Source: Viridibacillus sp050279675
Lineage (GTDB): Bacteria > Bacillota > Bacilli > Bacillales_A > Planococcaceae
Length of the DNA stretch: 64,000 bases
Assembly: GCF_050279675.1 (NCBI RefSeq)
Contig: NZ_JBNNUK010000001.1
Coordinates: forward strand, 1 to 64,000
Direction: 5' to 3'
A program made the translations under genes and the position numbers. Position 1 is the stretch's first letter, and every line of letters starts with the position of its first letter. Under the pieces are notes generated by a model. That model was not told the origin of the DNA, did not search any database, and saw only the letters and a list, made by a program, of their open reading frames with translations. This document shows positions 16,061 through 25,416 of this stretch, piece after piece.

Positions 16061-16891
16061 ATGTTAACATACTTACAGCAAAAAACATGGCGTTTTTGGG
16101 ATCAATCCGTGAGTGGTATTGGACACTCACCATTAGAATCATTTGCTGCTGATGATACATTGTGCCATTTAGTTGGCCAAGACATGTCATCAGCAACAGT
16201 CCGCACATGGGTGCATGATCGTTCAGTTGTACTTGGCATTCAGGACCATCGCCTGCCACATATTGTAGATGCTATGAATTTATTGGCGGAAAAAGGTTTC
16301 ACGCCAATTGTTCGTAATTCAGGTGGGCTTGCAGTTGTGTTAGATTCAGGTGTTTTGAATATTTCCATTGTACTGTCTGAACAGCATTCAAAAATCGATA
16401 TTAATACAGGCTATGAAGTGATGTTAGAACTCATCAAAGCATTATTTCCAAAAGCTGCAGAACATATTGAAGCATATGAAATCATTGGTTCATACTGCCC
16501 AGGTTCGTATGATTTAAGTATAGGTGGCAAGAAGTTTGCAGGCATCTCACAACGTAGATTACGTCAAGGTATCGCCGTCCAAATCTATCTATGCATAGAA
16601 GGCAGTGGAGCAGAGCGTGCCAGTTTAATAAGGGATTTTTATAAAATAGGTTTGCAGGGTGCGCAGACAAAATTTGAATATCCACAAGTACGTCCCGAAG
16701 TTATGGCTTCCTTATCTGAACTCTTAAATGAAAAATTGACAGTTCAAAAAACCGTTATAGATTTACAAAAATTATTAATGGATCTTAGTGATGAACTACA
16801 AATTGGTTCATTACAGCAAGAAGAAATGGAACTATATAGTTTCTATTTGAATCGCGTGTTTGAACGAAATAAAAAGATGTTAAGTGAGTAA
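16061..16891 (+). CDS. lipL: Octanoyl-[GcvH]:protein N-octanoyltransferase (LipL)
   Basis: Transfers octanoyl groups from GcvH to E2 subunits in the Bacillus lipoic acid pathway. The LplA/LipB fold shows RNSGGLAVVLDSGVLN, then SYCPGSYDLSIGGKKFAGISQ. The Cys of SYCPGS (about residue 146) is the position of the acyl-thioester nucleophile that distinguishes LipL/LipM from lipoate ligases. Length of 276 fits LipL. AGGAGAA precedes the ATG. The neighbouring hemQ and rsfA match the B. subtilis ywf locus and support LipL rather than LipM. Confidence 0.92.
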   Translation: MLTYLQQKTWRFWDQSVSGIGHSPLESFAADDTLCHLVGQDMSSATVRTWVHDRSVVLGIQDHRLPHIVDAMNLLAEKGFTPIVRNSGGLAVVLDSGVLNISIVLSEQHSKIDINTGYEVMLELIKALFPKAAEHIEAYEIIGSYCPGSYDLSIGGKKFAGISQRRLRQGIAVQIYLCIEGSGAERASLIRDFYKIGLQGAQTKFEYPQVRPEVMASLSELLNEKLTVQKTVIDLQKLLMDLSDELQIGSLQQEEMELYSFYLNRVFERNKKMLSE

Positions 16892-16903
16892 CCAAGAAAA
16901 AAC

Positions 16904-16934
16904 AAACCCGACTCGCAAGCGGGTCGGGTTTTGG
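16904..16934. terminator. Strong GC-rich terminator between convergent lipL and rsfA
   Basis: AAACCCGACTCGC (16904-16916) and GCGGGTCGGGTTT (16919-16931) form a near-perfect 13-bp stem with a two-base minimal loop. T-rich sequence follows in both directions. Confidence 0.8.
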
Positions 16935-17018
16935 TATGGGATTAAAAAAGATGGAGTTAAGTAGTAAAAGAGTAGCGACAAAGTCTCTCACAGAAATACT
17001 ACCATCTTATTAACCCTA

Positions 17019-17672
17019 TTAATTCGTAGGTGTTTCTTTAACAACTAAATTCCCGTTACGTTCCATAGTGAAAACGGGAGCGATATGCTCTTCCTCTTCA
17101 TCTAGTGTTATCATACGGCGAGCGCGATTCATAATCTGAGCAAATTGCTCGTAATCTTTGCGCATGTGGCGATTCTCCTTCTCTAGCTTGTTAAGTTCAG
17201 CTTCTAAACGAGATACTTTTTCATTAGCCACATTAGCCAAATGGCGCCATCTTGTAGTCTCAGAATCATTGCCACTACCCATATGTTGTAAGCGCATTAA
17301 ATAAGCTATGACAACATCAAGTGATAGAGATGATAGAGGAATAGAACGTTGTTGCTCAGTAACACCATTACTCTCATTACTTCCACTAGTAGGTAATACG
17401 TAGATTCCTGTATTTCGGCGACGTACGGTTTGACCGAATACACGCATACGCTCCTTGCGTTCCTTTTTAGCTCCTGCTAATTCATTTTCATAGATTTTAC
17501 GAACGACAGCATTCCAACGAAAGCCACATGCAGCTGCAGTTCTATTCAGGGCATCTCCCGCTTCTTCAAAGGCATTTAATTGTGTACTTCCTTCTTTAAC
17601 ATGTCGAATAACTGCTTCTGCTAATAATTCATCGTTTTCTTTTAACCAAGCATCTTGTCTGATTTTTACCAT
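17019..17672 (-). CDS. rsfA: RsfA family prespore-type transcriptional regulator
   Basis: In B. subtilis RsfA is made in the forespore under sigma-F and modulates part of that regulon. The N-terminal Myb/SANT-like DNA-binding region (KIRQDAWLKENDELLAEAVIRH...ACGFRWNAVVRKIYE) is very characteristic of the family. A linker and a coiled coil at about residues 145-190 (VSRLEAELNKLEKENRHMRKDY) follow, consistent with dimerisation. Position next to lipL matches ywfN of B. subtilis. Other RsfA-family paralogues exist in Bacillales, so orthology is likely but not proven. RBS AGGAGG-like lies upstream. Confidence 0.88.
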   Translation of the reverse strand: MVKIRQDAWLKENDELLAEAVIRHVKEGSTQLNAFEEAGDALNRTAAACGFRWNAVVRKIYENELAGAKKERKERMRVFGQTVRRRNTGIYVLPTSGSNESNGVTEQQRSIPLSSLSLDVVIAYLMRLQHMGSGNDSETTRWRHLANVANEKVSRLEAELNKLEKENRHMRKDYEQFAQIMNRARRMITLDEEEEHIAPVFTMERNGNLVVKETPTN

Positions 17673-17898
17673 TTTATAACCTCCTATAATGTTGATAGTC
17701 TCAGCGTGGTCAATTTCTCTATTTTTTATTCACAAACTTGCAAAATATTATGCTAGATGTTGTTGTAAAGGCTTTTGTAACGAAAAGAAAAGAGAATGCT
17801 ATGAGACAATGGCCTATTATAAGCTTGAAGGAACGGCCATAAATACGATACAATGACTGTTAGACTTCAGATTCAAATATAGAAAGGGTTGTAGACAG

Positions 17899-18135
17899 AT
17901 GGCAAACGAATTCCGAGTTTGCGATGAATGTCAGGCCGTTAATTTAAAAACATTAATCCCGAAATTAAAAGAAATCGATGCTGATGCTTCAGTTGATATC
18001 GCATGTCAGTCATATTGTGGTCCTGGACGAAAGAAAACATTTGCATTCGTCAATAATCGTCCTTGTGCTGCATTAACAGAAGAGGAATTAATGGAAAAAG
18101 TACGCGCCAAATTAAAATCACAAAATCGTTTATAA
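17899..18135 (+). CDS. DUF1450 (YuzB-like) small protein
   Basis: 78 residues. The four-cysteine pattern VCDECQAVN near the start, then IACQSYCGPGRKKTFAFVN, matches DUF1450 proteins. The cysteines may hold a metal or form a redox-active thioredoxin-like pair; function is unknown. GAAAGGG and a good spacer precede the ATG. Monocistronic. Confidence 0.85.
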   Translation: MANEFRVCDECQAVNLKTLIPKLKEIDADASVDIACQSYCGPGRKKTFAFVNNRPCAALTEEELMEKVRAKLKSQNRL

Positions 18136-18255
18136 CAGACGATTAGAATGTTGATATGACAATCATTATAGTAATTCGAGCAACAAACTGTAGACTGCTT
18201 AGCATAGGAGTTAGTTCATAAACTTACTAAGTTCCTAGCTTGAAGTCAGACTTTA

Positions 18256-18281
18256 GCCGCCTTTCCGAAAGGTGGTTTTTT
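18256..18281 (+). terminator. Intrinsic terminator after the DUF1450 gene
   Basis: CCGCCTTTC and GAAAGGTGG form the stem, followed by TTTTTTC. Upstream at about 18207-18240 is an imperfect hairpin (AGGAGTTAG ... CTAAGTTCCT). The rest of the 370-base gap before ywfO shows no gene. Confidence 0.8.
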
Positions 18282-18507
18282 CATTTATACTTGTAATTAA
18301 AGTTGTATTTCGATAGGAATTCGAGAGTAATTTACTATAAGTAATTTTGTGTATAAGTAAGTATGCTTTGTTTTTATAATTCAAATAGTGGATAGTTAAT
18401 AGGTTAGCTGGTCATCAATAGAGTTTGTGTCATTCTTTCAATTCGTTTTTTATAATTCGTTATATATTTTCAACAAATCAATACAAACAGCGGAAGTGGG
18501 GTGTCTT

Positions 18508-19806
18508 ATGAGTTACGCGACAGCAAAGTTAGAAGAAGAAAAAGTATTTAAGGACCCAGTCCATCGCTATGTACATGTTAAAGATCAGGTGATTTGGGAT
18601 TTAATTGGCACAAGGGAATTTCAAAGATTACGCCGTATTAAGCAACTCGGTACGACTTATTTAGTGTTCCATGGTGCAGAGCATAGTCGATTTAATCATT
18701 CACTTGGTGTTTATGAGATTGTCCGTCGAATGGTCGATGATGTGTTCAAGGGTAGACCAGAATGGGATGAAAGTGAGCGGCTTGTCGTACTTTGTGCTGC
18801 ATTATTGCATGATTTGGGACATGGACCTTTTTCACATGCTTTTGAACATGTTTTTGACTTGGACCATGAGGAATTCACTCGCCATATTATTTTGGGAGAT
18901 ACAGAAGTCAATCAAGTACTCAGTCGCGTTGCGGCTAATTTCCCATTAAAAGTATCGAATGTCATTGCAAAAACGTATGAAAATAAACAAGTTGTCAGTA
19001 TGATTTCAAGTCAAATCGACGCTGATCGTATGGATTACTTACAACGGGATGCTTATTATACTGGTGTCAGTTATGGTCACTTTGATATGGAACGCATATT
19101 GCGCGTAATGCGTCCACGAGAGGATCAAGTGGTCATCAAATCAAGTGGTATGCATGCAGTAGAAGATTATATTATGAGTCGTTATCAAATGTATTGGCAG
19201 GTTTATTTTCATCCTGTATCACGGAGTGCTGAAGTAATTTTGACGAAAATTTTACATCGTGCGAAAGCTTTAAGTGAAACAGGTTATTCATTCTTATATG
19301 AACCTACGCATTTTCAAGCATTTTTTGATGAAAATATTGAACTTGAAGATTATCTAGCTTTGGATGAAAGTATTTTGCTGACATATTTCCAACTTTGGAT
19401 GCGTGAGACGGATCCTATTTTAAGCGATTTAAGCAGACGTTTTGTGAACAGAAAATTGTTTAATTATGTAGAAATTGACCCTGCCAAAGATTATCAAAAA
19501 CTACGTGAACTTGAGAATTTATTCCGAAAAGCTGGTATTGACCCGCAATACTATTTAGTTTTAGATTCATCTTCAGATTTACCATATGATTTTTATCGTC
19601 CGGGTGAGGAAGAGGAGAGGTTACCGATTCATCTTTTAATGCCGAATGACGAAATCCGTGAATTATCGAGATCATCTGATATCGTCGATGCCATATCCGG
19701 AAAACGCCGAACGGATCATAAATTATATTTTCCAGAAGATATTTTACTAGAGAACGGTAAGAAGAAAATACTTAGAAAACAAATATTAGAAATATTAAAA
19801 GGTTAA
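18508..19806 (+). CDS. ywfO: HD-domain phosphohydrolase, YwfO family (dNTP triphosphohydrolase-like)
   Basis: 432 residues. The HD motif is split as HSRFNHSLGVYEIV and LLHDLGHGPFSHAFEH, with a downstream DADRMDYLQRDAYYTGV that supplies further metal/substrate residues. The arrangement is that of SAMHD1/YwfO-type dNTP triphosphohydrolases. An in-frame start at 18427 exists, but GGAAGTGGGGTG lies just before ATG 18508, giving the normal N-terminus. It is followed by ywgA 25 bases later, as in B. subtilis. Substrate preference cannot be read from sequence. Confidence 0.9.
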   Translation: MSYATAKLEEEKVFKDPVHRYVHVKDQVIWDLIGTREFQRLRRIKQLGTTYLVFHGAEHSRFNHSLGVYEIVRRMVDDVFKGRPEWDESERLVVLCAALLHDLGHGPFSHAFEHVFDLDHEEFTRHIILGDTEVNQVLSRVAANFPLKVSNVIAKTYENKQVVSMISSQIDADRMDYLQRDAYYTGVSYGHFDMERILRVMRPREDQVVIKSSGMHAVEDYIMSRYQMYWQVYFHPVSRSAEVILTKILHRAKALSETGYSFLYEPTHFQAFFDENIELEDYLALDESILLTYFQLWMRETDPILSDLSRRFVNRKLFNYVEIDPAKDYQKLRELENLFRKAGIDPQYYLVLDSSSDLPYDFYRPGEEEERLPIHLLMPNDEIRELSRSSDIVDAISGKRRTDHKLYFPEDILLENGKKKILRKQILEILKG

Positions 19807-19831
19807 TAACCTCCCGGAAGGAGATTTAAAA

Positions 19832-20338
19832 GTGCTAGAAGAACACGCAAAAGTCGTACAATTTGTGTCATTAGCAGGTCAAGTCACTGGTCGTAAAAAA
19901 TTACAAAAGATGGTCTATATAGCAAAGAAAATGCGATTTCCATTTCAAGAAAAATACCAATTTCATATATATGGTCCTTACTCCGAGGAGCTAACTTTAC
20001 GAGTTGAAGAGCTTTGTAATATGGGCTTTCTAACGGAAGAAAAAGAGGATAAGGGGTCATATGTACAATACTGCTATGCAGTTACGGATGAAGGGACAAG
20101 TTTTTCTACTATGTTAGGTAAGCAACATGAAAAGCTACCAGAAGTAATTAATATGATGAATGATAGAAGTGCACGTTTTCTAGAGCTTGTTTCAACGCTG
20201 CTATATTTTGATGAACTTACAAAAGAAGAGCAAATTGAAAAGGTACATGTGGTAAAAGGGAAGTTGAACTTCACTGAAGAAGAGCTAACAGATGCCTTTG
20301 AATTTATAACACAACTTGCAACAGTATCACTTCAGTAA
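19832..20338 (+). CDS. ywgA: YwgA family protein
   Basis: 168 residues beginning LEEHAKVVQFVSLAGQVTGRKKLQKMVYIAKK, which resembles the PanA/YwgA-type alpha-helical fold seen in some phage-antitoxin and winged-helix proteins. Its role is unknown. The conserved pairing with ywfO and a short 25-base gap with GGAAGGAGA suggest co-expression. Start supported by that ribosome binding site. A terminator follows at once. Confidence 0.8.
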   Translation: MLEEHAKVVQFVSLAGQVTGRKKLQKMVYIAKKMRFPFQEKYQFHIYGPYSEELTLRVEELCNMGFLTEEKEDKGSYVQYCYAVTDEGTSFSTMLGKQHEKLPEVINMMNDRSARFLELVSTLLYFDELTKEEQIEKVHVVKGKLNFTEEELTDAFEFITQLATVSLQ

Positions 20339-20341
20339 GAA

Positions 20342-20368
20342 AATCCCCAAAAGTGGGGTTTTTTTTTA
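20342..20368 (+). terminator. Intrinsic terminator after ywgA
   Basis: Short hairpin ATCCCC/GGGGTT followed by nine Ts. Confidence 0.7.
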
Positions 20369-20422
20369 TACAAAAAAAGCCATCCCTAAAAAGCGACAGC
20401 CCTACTTACGATAATTATATTA

Positions 20423-20608
20423 TTAAAGATCGCTCTTACGTACGCCACCAACAGCGAAGTGTGATTTTTGCATTTCTTCGATGATAATTGAGATGTTTTC
20501 TTTTGGTGCATCTACAGATTCGGAAATTGCAGCTGTTACCTTTTCAACCAAATCACGTTTTTGATCGTCTGTGCGACCTTCAATCATTTTTATTGTTACT
20601 ATAGGCAT
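20423..20608 (-). CDS. ywhB: 4-oxalocrotonate tautomerase-like protein (YwhB)
   Basis: A 61-residue tautomerase with N-terminal MPIVTIKMIEGR. Pro-1, exposed after Met removal, is the catalytic base of the family. The SISEMQ-equivalent segment (IIIEEMQKSHFAVGGVRKSD) provides further active-site residues. Small hexameric enzymes of this family convert enol/keto acids; the physiological substrate in Bacillus is unknown. AGGAGGA precedes the ATG. It is divergent from ywhD, as in the B. subtilis ywh cluster. Confidence 0.92.
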   Translation of the reverse strand: MPIVTIKMIEGRTDDQKRDLVEKVTAAISESVDAPKENISIIIEEMQKSHFAVGGVRKSDL

Positions 20609-20675
20609 AAAGAGTCCTCCTCATTTAAAATATAGTGTATATTCGTTATAATAACAGAACGGAGGGATTTTGCGA

Positions 20676-21197
20676 ATGACTAATGAAGAAAAACCAAAAC
20701 CAAAACAAAAATTAGGATTTACGATTATTAAAAATGATCCAACAGACGGACATAAAGGATTTGGCGTAGGTTCTTTAACTCTTGAGAACGTATCACCAGT
20801 CATCATTGATATTGAAGAAAAAAAAGCTACTGTAGAAGTAGGGGCTATGCATGCACGTAGTGATGTTGAAAGAGGTATTAAATTTACAACGAATCGAGAA
20901 GATTCAGCAGGCGGTAAACCATATTGGCTAGTATGGGTGACAATTGATCATAAGGAAGGCGGAGCTTACTTTGCTGGTGTAACGGCTTGTGAGATGGTTG
21001 TCAATAGGGAAAAACGTCGTGGTTATAAAATTTTAGCAGACCATGTCAATAAAATGGATAAATCGATGAAGCGTCATATCATTGTAGAACATATGGATGA
21101 AGAGTCAAAACAAGTGCTAGGCGAGTTTTTACGCGACTTTAACGAGAAAATGTGGTCTTTAAGTTCAGAACAATTACGTGAAGAATTAGCCTTCTAA
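20676..21197 (+). CDS. ywhD: YwhD family protein, unknown function
   Basis: 173 residues. The Lys/Pro-rich start (EEKPKPKQKLGFTIIKND) is followed by a conserved body with GAMHARSDVERGIKFT and WVTIDHKEGGAYFAGVTACEM. It matches the Bacillales-specific YwhD family with no assigned function. GGAGGGA lies 9 bases before ATG 20676; a TTG at 20670 is less likely. It is convergent with pbpG. Confidence 0.85.
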   Translation: MTNEEKPKPKQKLGFTIIKNDPTDGHKGFGVGSLTLENVSPVIIDIEEKKATVEVGAMHARSDVERGIKFTTNREDSAGGKPYWLVWVTIDHKEGGAYFAGVTACEMVVNREKRRGYKILADHVNKMDKSMKRHIIVEHMDEESKQVLGEFLRDFNEKMWSLSSEQLREELAF

Positions 21198-21400
21198 AAT
21201 TTTGGGAACAATTGAACAAAGTGTGACATTTATAAAGCAGTTTCAATACATAGTTGAAACTGACATTGAAAGGCAGTACACTTTAACTACAACTTAAGAA
21301 AGTAAGCTAGGACATCTGGTAACCGACTATATATGAGAGACATGCGGCATTTTGACAAACCCAAGCCGAATGCCCCATGTAGCTCATATTTTCGAGAACC
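21198..21400. other. Spacer after ywhD
   Basis: A short hairpin AGTTTCAA/TTGAAACT lies at about 21239-21261. Otherwise no gene or site is recognisable. Confidence 0.3.
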
Positions 21401-21456
21401 AAAAAACTGCATCTTTCTAAGGATAACGGACTCCTTAGAAGCTGCAGCTTTTTTTA
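21401..21456. terminator. Long terminator hairpin after pbpG
   Basis: AAAAAACTGCATCTTTCTAAGGA (21401-21423) folds on TCCTTAGAAGCTGCAGCTTTTTT (21432-21454) with one small internal mismatch. T/A runs flank both sides. Confidence 0.85.
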
Positions 21457-21457
21457 T

Positions 21458-23512
21458 TTATTCAAATAGTGAAAAAGGAAATAGATGCCAAGATGTTTCG
21501 TCTTTTTTCGTTAAATCACTAACAATACTTGGATCTGTACATAACTTTTTTGGAATATCTTTCTTTTTCATATATACAAGTCGTTGTTTATCACAACTTG
21601 ATGTTGCAAGACCACCTGTTTTTACATCGACAATTACGCCTTCAATATTATCGGGTGCCATAAATGGCTCACTAGGTAATCCTTCATGTGCCTTTTCCAT
21701 AAAATCAATCCAAATTTGTTTTGTAGCTCGTGAATCTTCTGTACTTGTCATCTGTTTGCCTTTATCGTAGCCATTCCAAACACCAGCAGTTAAAGAAGGA
21801 GTAAAACCAATCATCATTTGATCGGTTAAAGTTGTACCGGATTTTGCTGCATAAGGTCTAGTTTGTTTGTTACGAATTGAAATCCCAGTTGCAGGTGCGT
21901 AATCATTAAAGACTGGATCGAACATACCAGTCATCAACTGTGTGATTAAAAACGCATCATCTGAATTAATCACTTGTTTCTTTTTCTGTTTCTTTTCTGC
22001 TTTATAAATAACTTTCCCATCTGCATCTGTAATTGAAATAATCGTTGTTGGTTTCTTTTGAACACCTTTTGCCGCTAATGTGTTATAAGCAGAAGTTAAA
22101 TTCATTAAGCTTACTTCAGAAGTACCAAGAGCTACTGCCGGTGAATTTTGTAATTTACTTTGGATGTTAAATCGCTCCAGTACATTATTGAATGCTTTAT
22201 AGCCGATTGTTTCAAACGTTTTCACTGCATAGATATTATCAGATATAGCAATTGCTTGTGCCAGAGACATTGGGTGATCCGCAAATTCGCCATTTACATT
22301 TTTGGGCTCGTACTTAGAGCGTCCATCATCATAAGTGAAAATGGTAGGGCTAGTATCCATAAACGTTAAAGGAGTATAACCTTTCTCTAGTGCAGCACTA
22401 TACAAAAATGGCTTAATAGCAGATCCAGGTTGCCTTTTAGCTTGTGTCACCCTATTGAATGTACTTGTTAAATAATGCCGTCCTCCAACTAGAGAAGTAA
22501 TATAACCTGTAGATGGATCCATACTGACGAAGCCAACTTCTAGTTCATCATTTGGTAACGATTTCTCAACGGCTTCCTCAGCAGCTTTTTGATGGAAAGT
22601 GTTCAATGTTGTTTTGATTACCCAACCACCTTCTTCAAAGCGACGGCCTTTCTCAGTCAGTATATCTTTTGCTTCCTGCCAAGCTGTATCTAAAAAGTAT
22701 GGTGCTAGTGATTTCGAATTTTCCCATTCCTCATATTTAAAATCAAGAGTTTCATTCTTTGCTCTCTCTTTTTGTTCTTCAGAAATAACATTTTGGTTAG
22801 ACATTAAACTTAATATTAATTGTTGACGACCTATTGATTTTTCTTTATTTACTGCAGGGGAATAAATGCCTGGTCCTTTTGGAATCCCAACTAGCAAAGC
22901 AGCTTCAGAAAGTGTTAAGTCTTTTGCTGATTTCCCGAAATAAAATCTACTTGCAGCTTCTATACCGTACATACCATGTCCAAAGTAAACAGTATTTAAA
23001 TAGCCTTCCAAAATCTTATCCTTATCATAAAAGACTTCCAAACGGTATGCATAGAGTGCTTCATTAGCTTTTCTTAACCAAGATTTCTCATGAGATAAAT
23101 ATAAATTACGAGCATACTGCTGCGTAATTGTACTCGCTCCTTCAACTTTGCGCATTGCCTTAACATCTTTCAATAATGCGCCTGCAATACGGGTGTAATC
23201 AAAACCGTTATGCGAATAGAAATTTTTGTCCTCAGTTGCAATAAGTGCTTCTGCAACAAAAGGAGAAATTTCATCTAGGTTTACCCAGTAGCGACGTTCC
23301 ATAGAAAATTTATCGCCAGCTCGATGCCCATCCGCATCTAAAAAAACGGTTGCCTTCGGAACAGCGAGAGAAGGCGCACCTGCAATTTGCGCGTATATTC
23401 TGAGTGACAGCAATACTGTTAAAAAAGCTGAAATACCTACGACACTCCACATAAGAGTGCGTTTCCAGCGTTTATTCACCCTTCTTTTTCGCCAATAGTC
23501 TGCTCGATTCAT
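21458..23512 (-). CDS. pbpG: Class A penicillin-binding protein, PbpG-like
   Basis: A bifunctional peptidoglycan synthase. It has a short cytoplasmic basic N-terminus and a TM anchor at about residues 20-42 (LMWSVVGISAFLTVLLSLRIYA). The GT51 domain carries ATEDKNFYSHNGFDYTRIAGAL and GASTITQQYARNLYL, and the transpeptidase carries SAIKPFLY (SxxK), SDN and KSGT. Length 684 is in the range of PbpG, which in B. subtilis (ywhE) is forespore-expressed and acts in spore wall synthesis. Location next to ywhD/ywhB supports PbpG. The start has CGGAG at normal spacing. No extra C-terminal domain is visible. Confidence 0.92.
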   Translation of the reverse strand: MNRADYWRKRRVNKRWKRTLMWSVVGISAFLTVLLSLRIYAQIAGAPSLAVPKATVFLDADGHRAGDKFSMERRYWVNLDEISPFVAEALIATEDKNFYSHNGFDYTRIAGALLKDVKAMRKVEGASTITQQYARNLYLSHEKSWLRKANEALYAYRLEVFYDKDKILEGYLNTVYFGHGMYGIEAASRFYFGKSAKDLTLSEAALLVGIPKGPGIYSPAVNKEKSIGRQQLILSLMSNQNVISEEQKERAKNETLDFKYEEWENSKSLAPYFLDTAWQEAKDILTEKGRRFEEGGWVIKTTLNTFHQKAAEEAVEKSLPNDELEVGFVSMDPSTGYITSLVGGRHYLTSTFNRVTQAKRQPGSAIKPFLYSAALEKGYTPLTFMDTSPTIFTYDDGRSKYEPKNVNGEFADHPMSLAQAIAISDNIYAVKTFETIGYKAFNNVLERFNIQSKLQNSPAVALGTSEVSLMNLTSAYNTLAAKGVQKKPTTIISITDADGKVIYKAEKKQKKKQVINSDDAFLITQLMTGMFDPVFNDYAPATGISIRNKQTRPYAAKSGTTLTDQMMIGFTPSLTAGVWNGYDKGKQMTSTEDSRATKQIWIDFMEKAHEGLPSEPFMAPDNIEGVIVDVKTGGLATSSCDKQRLVYMKKKDIPKKLCTDPSIVSDLTKKDETSWHLFPFSLFE

Positions 23513-23620
23513 AAGAACAGCTCCGTTCCACCAATTTAGCGATAGTATGTGATGATTCTATGTAAAATAAACGGACGAAAAAAAATAAAAAGGATGAATT
23601 TGGTAAATTTTTGCGGTAAC

Positions 23621-23660
23621 AAAAAACGCTAAGAAAAGGGTGAATTTTCGTAGCGCTTTA
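23621..23660 (-). terminator. Intrinsic terminator after the diguanylate cyclase gene
   Basis: AAAAACGCTA and TAGCGCTTT arms with an inner GAAAA/TTTTC pairing; T-run on the minus strand. Confidence 0.7.
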
Positions 23661-23671
23661 TTAAAATAATA

Positions 23672-24757
23672 TTAATTATTCAATTGATTAAAGTGAACGA
23701 GTTGGTTGGAACCTCTTGCTATAGCTTGCATGATGGCCTTATCTGCCGAAAATGCGAGATCCTTTGATGTATTACCGTTGTCAGGATATGAACAAATACC
23801 GATGGAAACCGTAATAGGAATTACATGACCAGTGGACACAACGAGTGGTGTTTTGGCAATTTGTGATTGAATTAATTTTGCATAATGTATGCCATAAGCA
23901 GGCGGAGAGTCTTTGCAAACAATATAAAATTCTTCACCACTAATTCTAGCAGCTTCCGCATCAATCGTTTTCACATAGTTTTTTAACTGTGTACCAATTT
24001 GTTGTAAGATTTCATCACCAACAGGATGACCATACGTTTTATTAACTTTTTTAAAAGAGTCAATATCAATTAATATCAATGAAAAAGGAACATTATTAGA
24101 GAGTAAATCATCTATTATTTGCTGGAAGCGTCGGTTATTCGGCAGACCAGTTAAATAATCTGTTTCTGCCATTTTTTCAGTTTCTCGCATACGATTAAAC
24201 TGATTTCGAATTGATTTTAATACAAGTAAAGTTATGTAAAATGACAAGATATAAAAAAGTGCAGTTTGAATAACATTTTGTAAGCCATGTGTCCAAGTAT
24301 CTGAAAGAATATAGAAAACAATGCAAACTTGGAAAACGATATAAGTGAAATAGAAATAGATATTGCGGAATGTAATTGGTTTTTTTATTGAAATTAATGT
24401 GATAACACCACCAATTACTAAAATATTTAGACCTGCAAAAATAGACGTTTCTGACAATCCAAACACATAAATTCGAAAAATCCCAATGATGAGCGAGGAC
24501 AGAGCGATAGCAATTGGACCTCCGAGCAATCCACTGAGTAAGATACTAATAAAACGACCATCACTAATAATATCATTTTGGTAATGTACAGCCGTGCCCA
24601 TCAAAAGTAAACCGGTAAGTCCAGCTACAAGACCGACAATCCAAGGTTGCAGCTCTATAAAACTATCTTGATAAGGTTCTAAAGACTCGTATAACCAAAA
24701 TGAAAATATAACAAAAGTAAATAAAATCGAAAAATTAATGATTAATTCGAGCAACAT
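23672..24757 (-). CDS. Membrane-bound GGDEF diguanylate cyclase with 5TM-LYT-type sensor
   Basis: 361 residues. Six or so hydrophobic helices occupy residues 1-190 (SDGRFISILLSGLLGGPIAI is characteristic of the 5TMR-LYT sensor). A GGDEF domain follows, starting TDYLTGLPNNRRF. The signature reads SGEEF, a tolerated variant, with the upstream metal Asp in LILIDIDSFKKVNKTYGH and a later TVSIGICSYPD. It probably makes c-di-GMP. The RxxD inhibitory site that normally sits five residues before the signature is absent (TIDA there), so product feedback is unlikely. Its own terminator and lone position suggest independent control. Confidence 0.88.
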   Translation of the reverse strand: MLLELIINFSILFTFVIFSFWLYESLEPYQDSFIELQPWIVGLVAGLTGLLLMGTAVHYQNDIISDGRFISILLSGLLGGPIAIALSSLIIGIFRIYVFGLSETSIFAGLNILVIGGVITLISIKKPITFRNIYFYFTYIVFQVCIVFYILSDTWTHGLQNVIQTALFYILSFYITLLVLKSIRNQFNRMRETEKMAETDYLTGLPNNRRFQQIIDDLLSNNVPFSLILIDIDSFKKVNKTYGHPVGDEILQQIGTQLKNYVKTIDAEAARISGEEFYIVCKDSPPAYGIHYAKLIQSQIAKTPLVVSTGHVIPITVSIGICSYPDNGNTSKDLAFSADKAIMQAIARGSNQLVHFNQLNN

Positions 24758-24909
24758 ATAGATTCTCTCCTACCATTTTATCCCTCCATTATAACATTCA
24801 ATTTTACAAGAAAAATGAAAATAATTATGTATCCGCTATAAAACGACAAATGATAGTTCGAGCGAGTGATTTTAAAGAATCCACTGTTTGTCCTAAATTT
24901 ACTTGCACC

Positions 24910-24939
24910 TTGAAAAAACAAGCGATTCTAACCTATAAT
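24910..24939 (+). promoter_or_regulatory. Sigma-A type promoter for ywiB-argS
   Basis: TTGAAA (24910-24915) and TATAAT (24934-24939) are separated by 18 bases and lie 40 bases before ywiB. Confidence 0.6.
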
Positions 24940-24978
24940 AAGAAGGTTATATAAAGAATAGAACGGAGGCCCATAAGT

Positions 24979-25416
24979 ATGACTAGTGAACTTAAAGCAC
25001 CCGTAAAATTAAAGTTAAAAACGACAATTCGACAATCTGAAACAGAAGCTGAAACTTATGAGCTTTGGTCAGAAGGTACGATAGTTCGAAAAAGGGACCA
25101 AACGTACTTACAATATGAAGAAGTTCAAGAAGATAAACATATTCGTTCAACTTTAAAATTCGGTAATAATGAGGCGGTTATTCTTCGAAATGGTGATGTG
25201 AAAATGCGTATGCCATTTTTACTTAATCATGAACAAAACGGCCATTATGATAGTGAATTCGGTGCATTACCAATCGTGACGTATACGAAGGACATGCTAT
25301 TCGAACCGCATGACAGTAAATCGAGCGGACGATTTTATTTAAACTATGATCTAATCGTTGGTGGACAATCAGTAGGCGATTATACTTTAGAAATTAATTA
25401 CTCGGAGGGAAAATAA
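24979..25416 (+). CDS. ywiB: DUF1934 family protein (YwiB), calycin-like beta-barrel
   Basis: 145 residues of mainly beta-strand pattern (LKLKTTIRQSETEAETYELWSEGTIVRKRDQ...), matching DUF1934/YwiB proteins with a lipocalin-like barrel and unknown ligand. The stop codon overlaps the argS ATG (TAATG), so the two are translationally coupled, as in B. subtilis. AACGGAGG precedes the ATG. Confidence 0.88.
   Translation: MTSELKAPVKLKLKTTIRQSETEAETYELWSEGTIVRKRDQTYLQYEEVQEDKHIRSTLKFGNNEAVILRNGDVKMRMPFLLNHEQNGHYDSEFGALPIVTYTKDMLFEPHDSKSSGRFYLNYDLIVGGQSVGDYTLEINYSEGK

Noticed and set aside
20369..20422. Possible terminator for ywhB on the minus strand
   Set aside because: T-run is present, but I could not build a convincing stem from the sequence before it.
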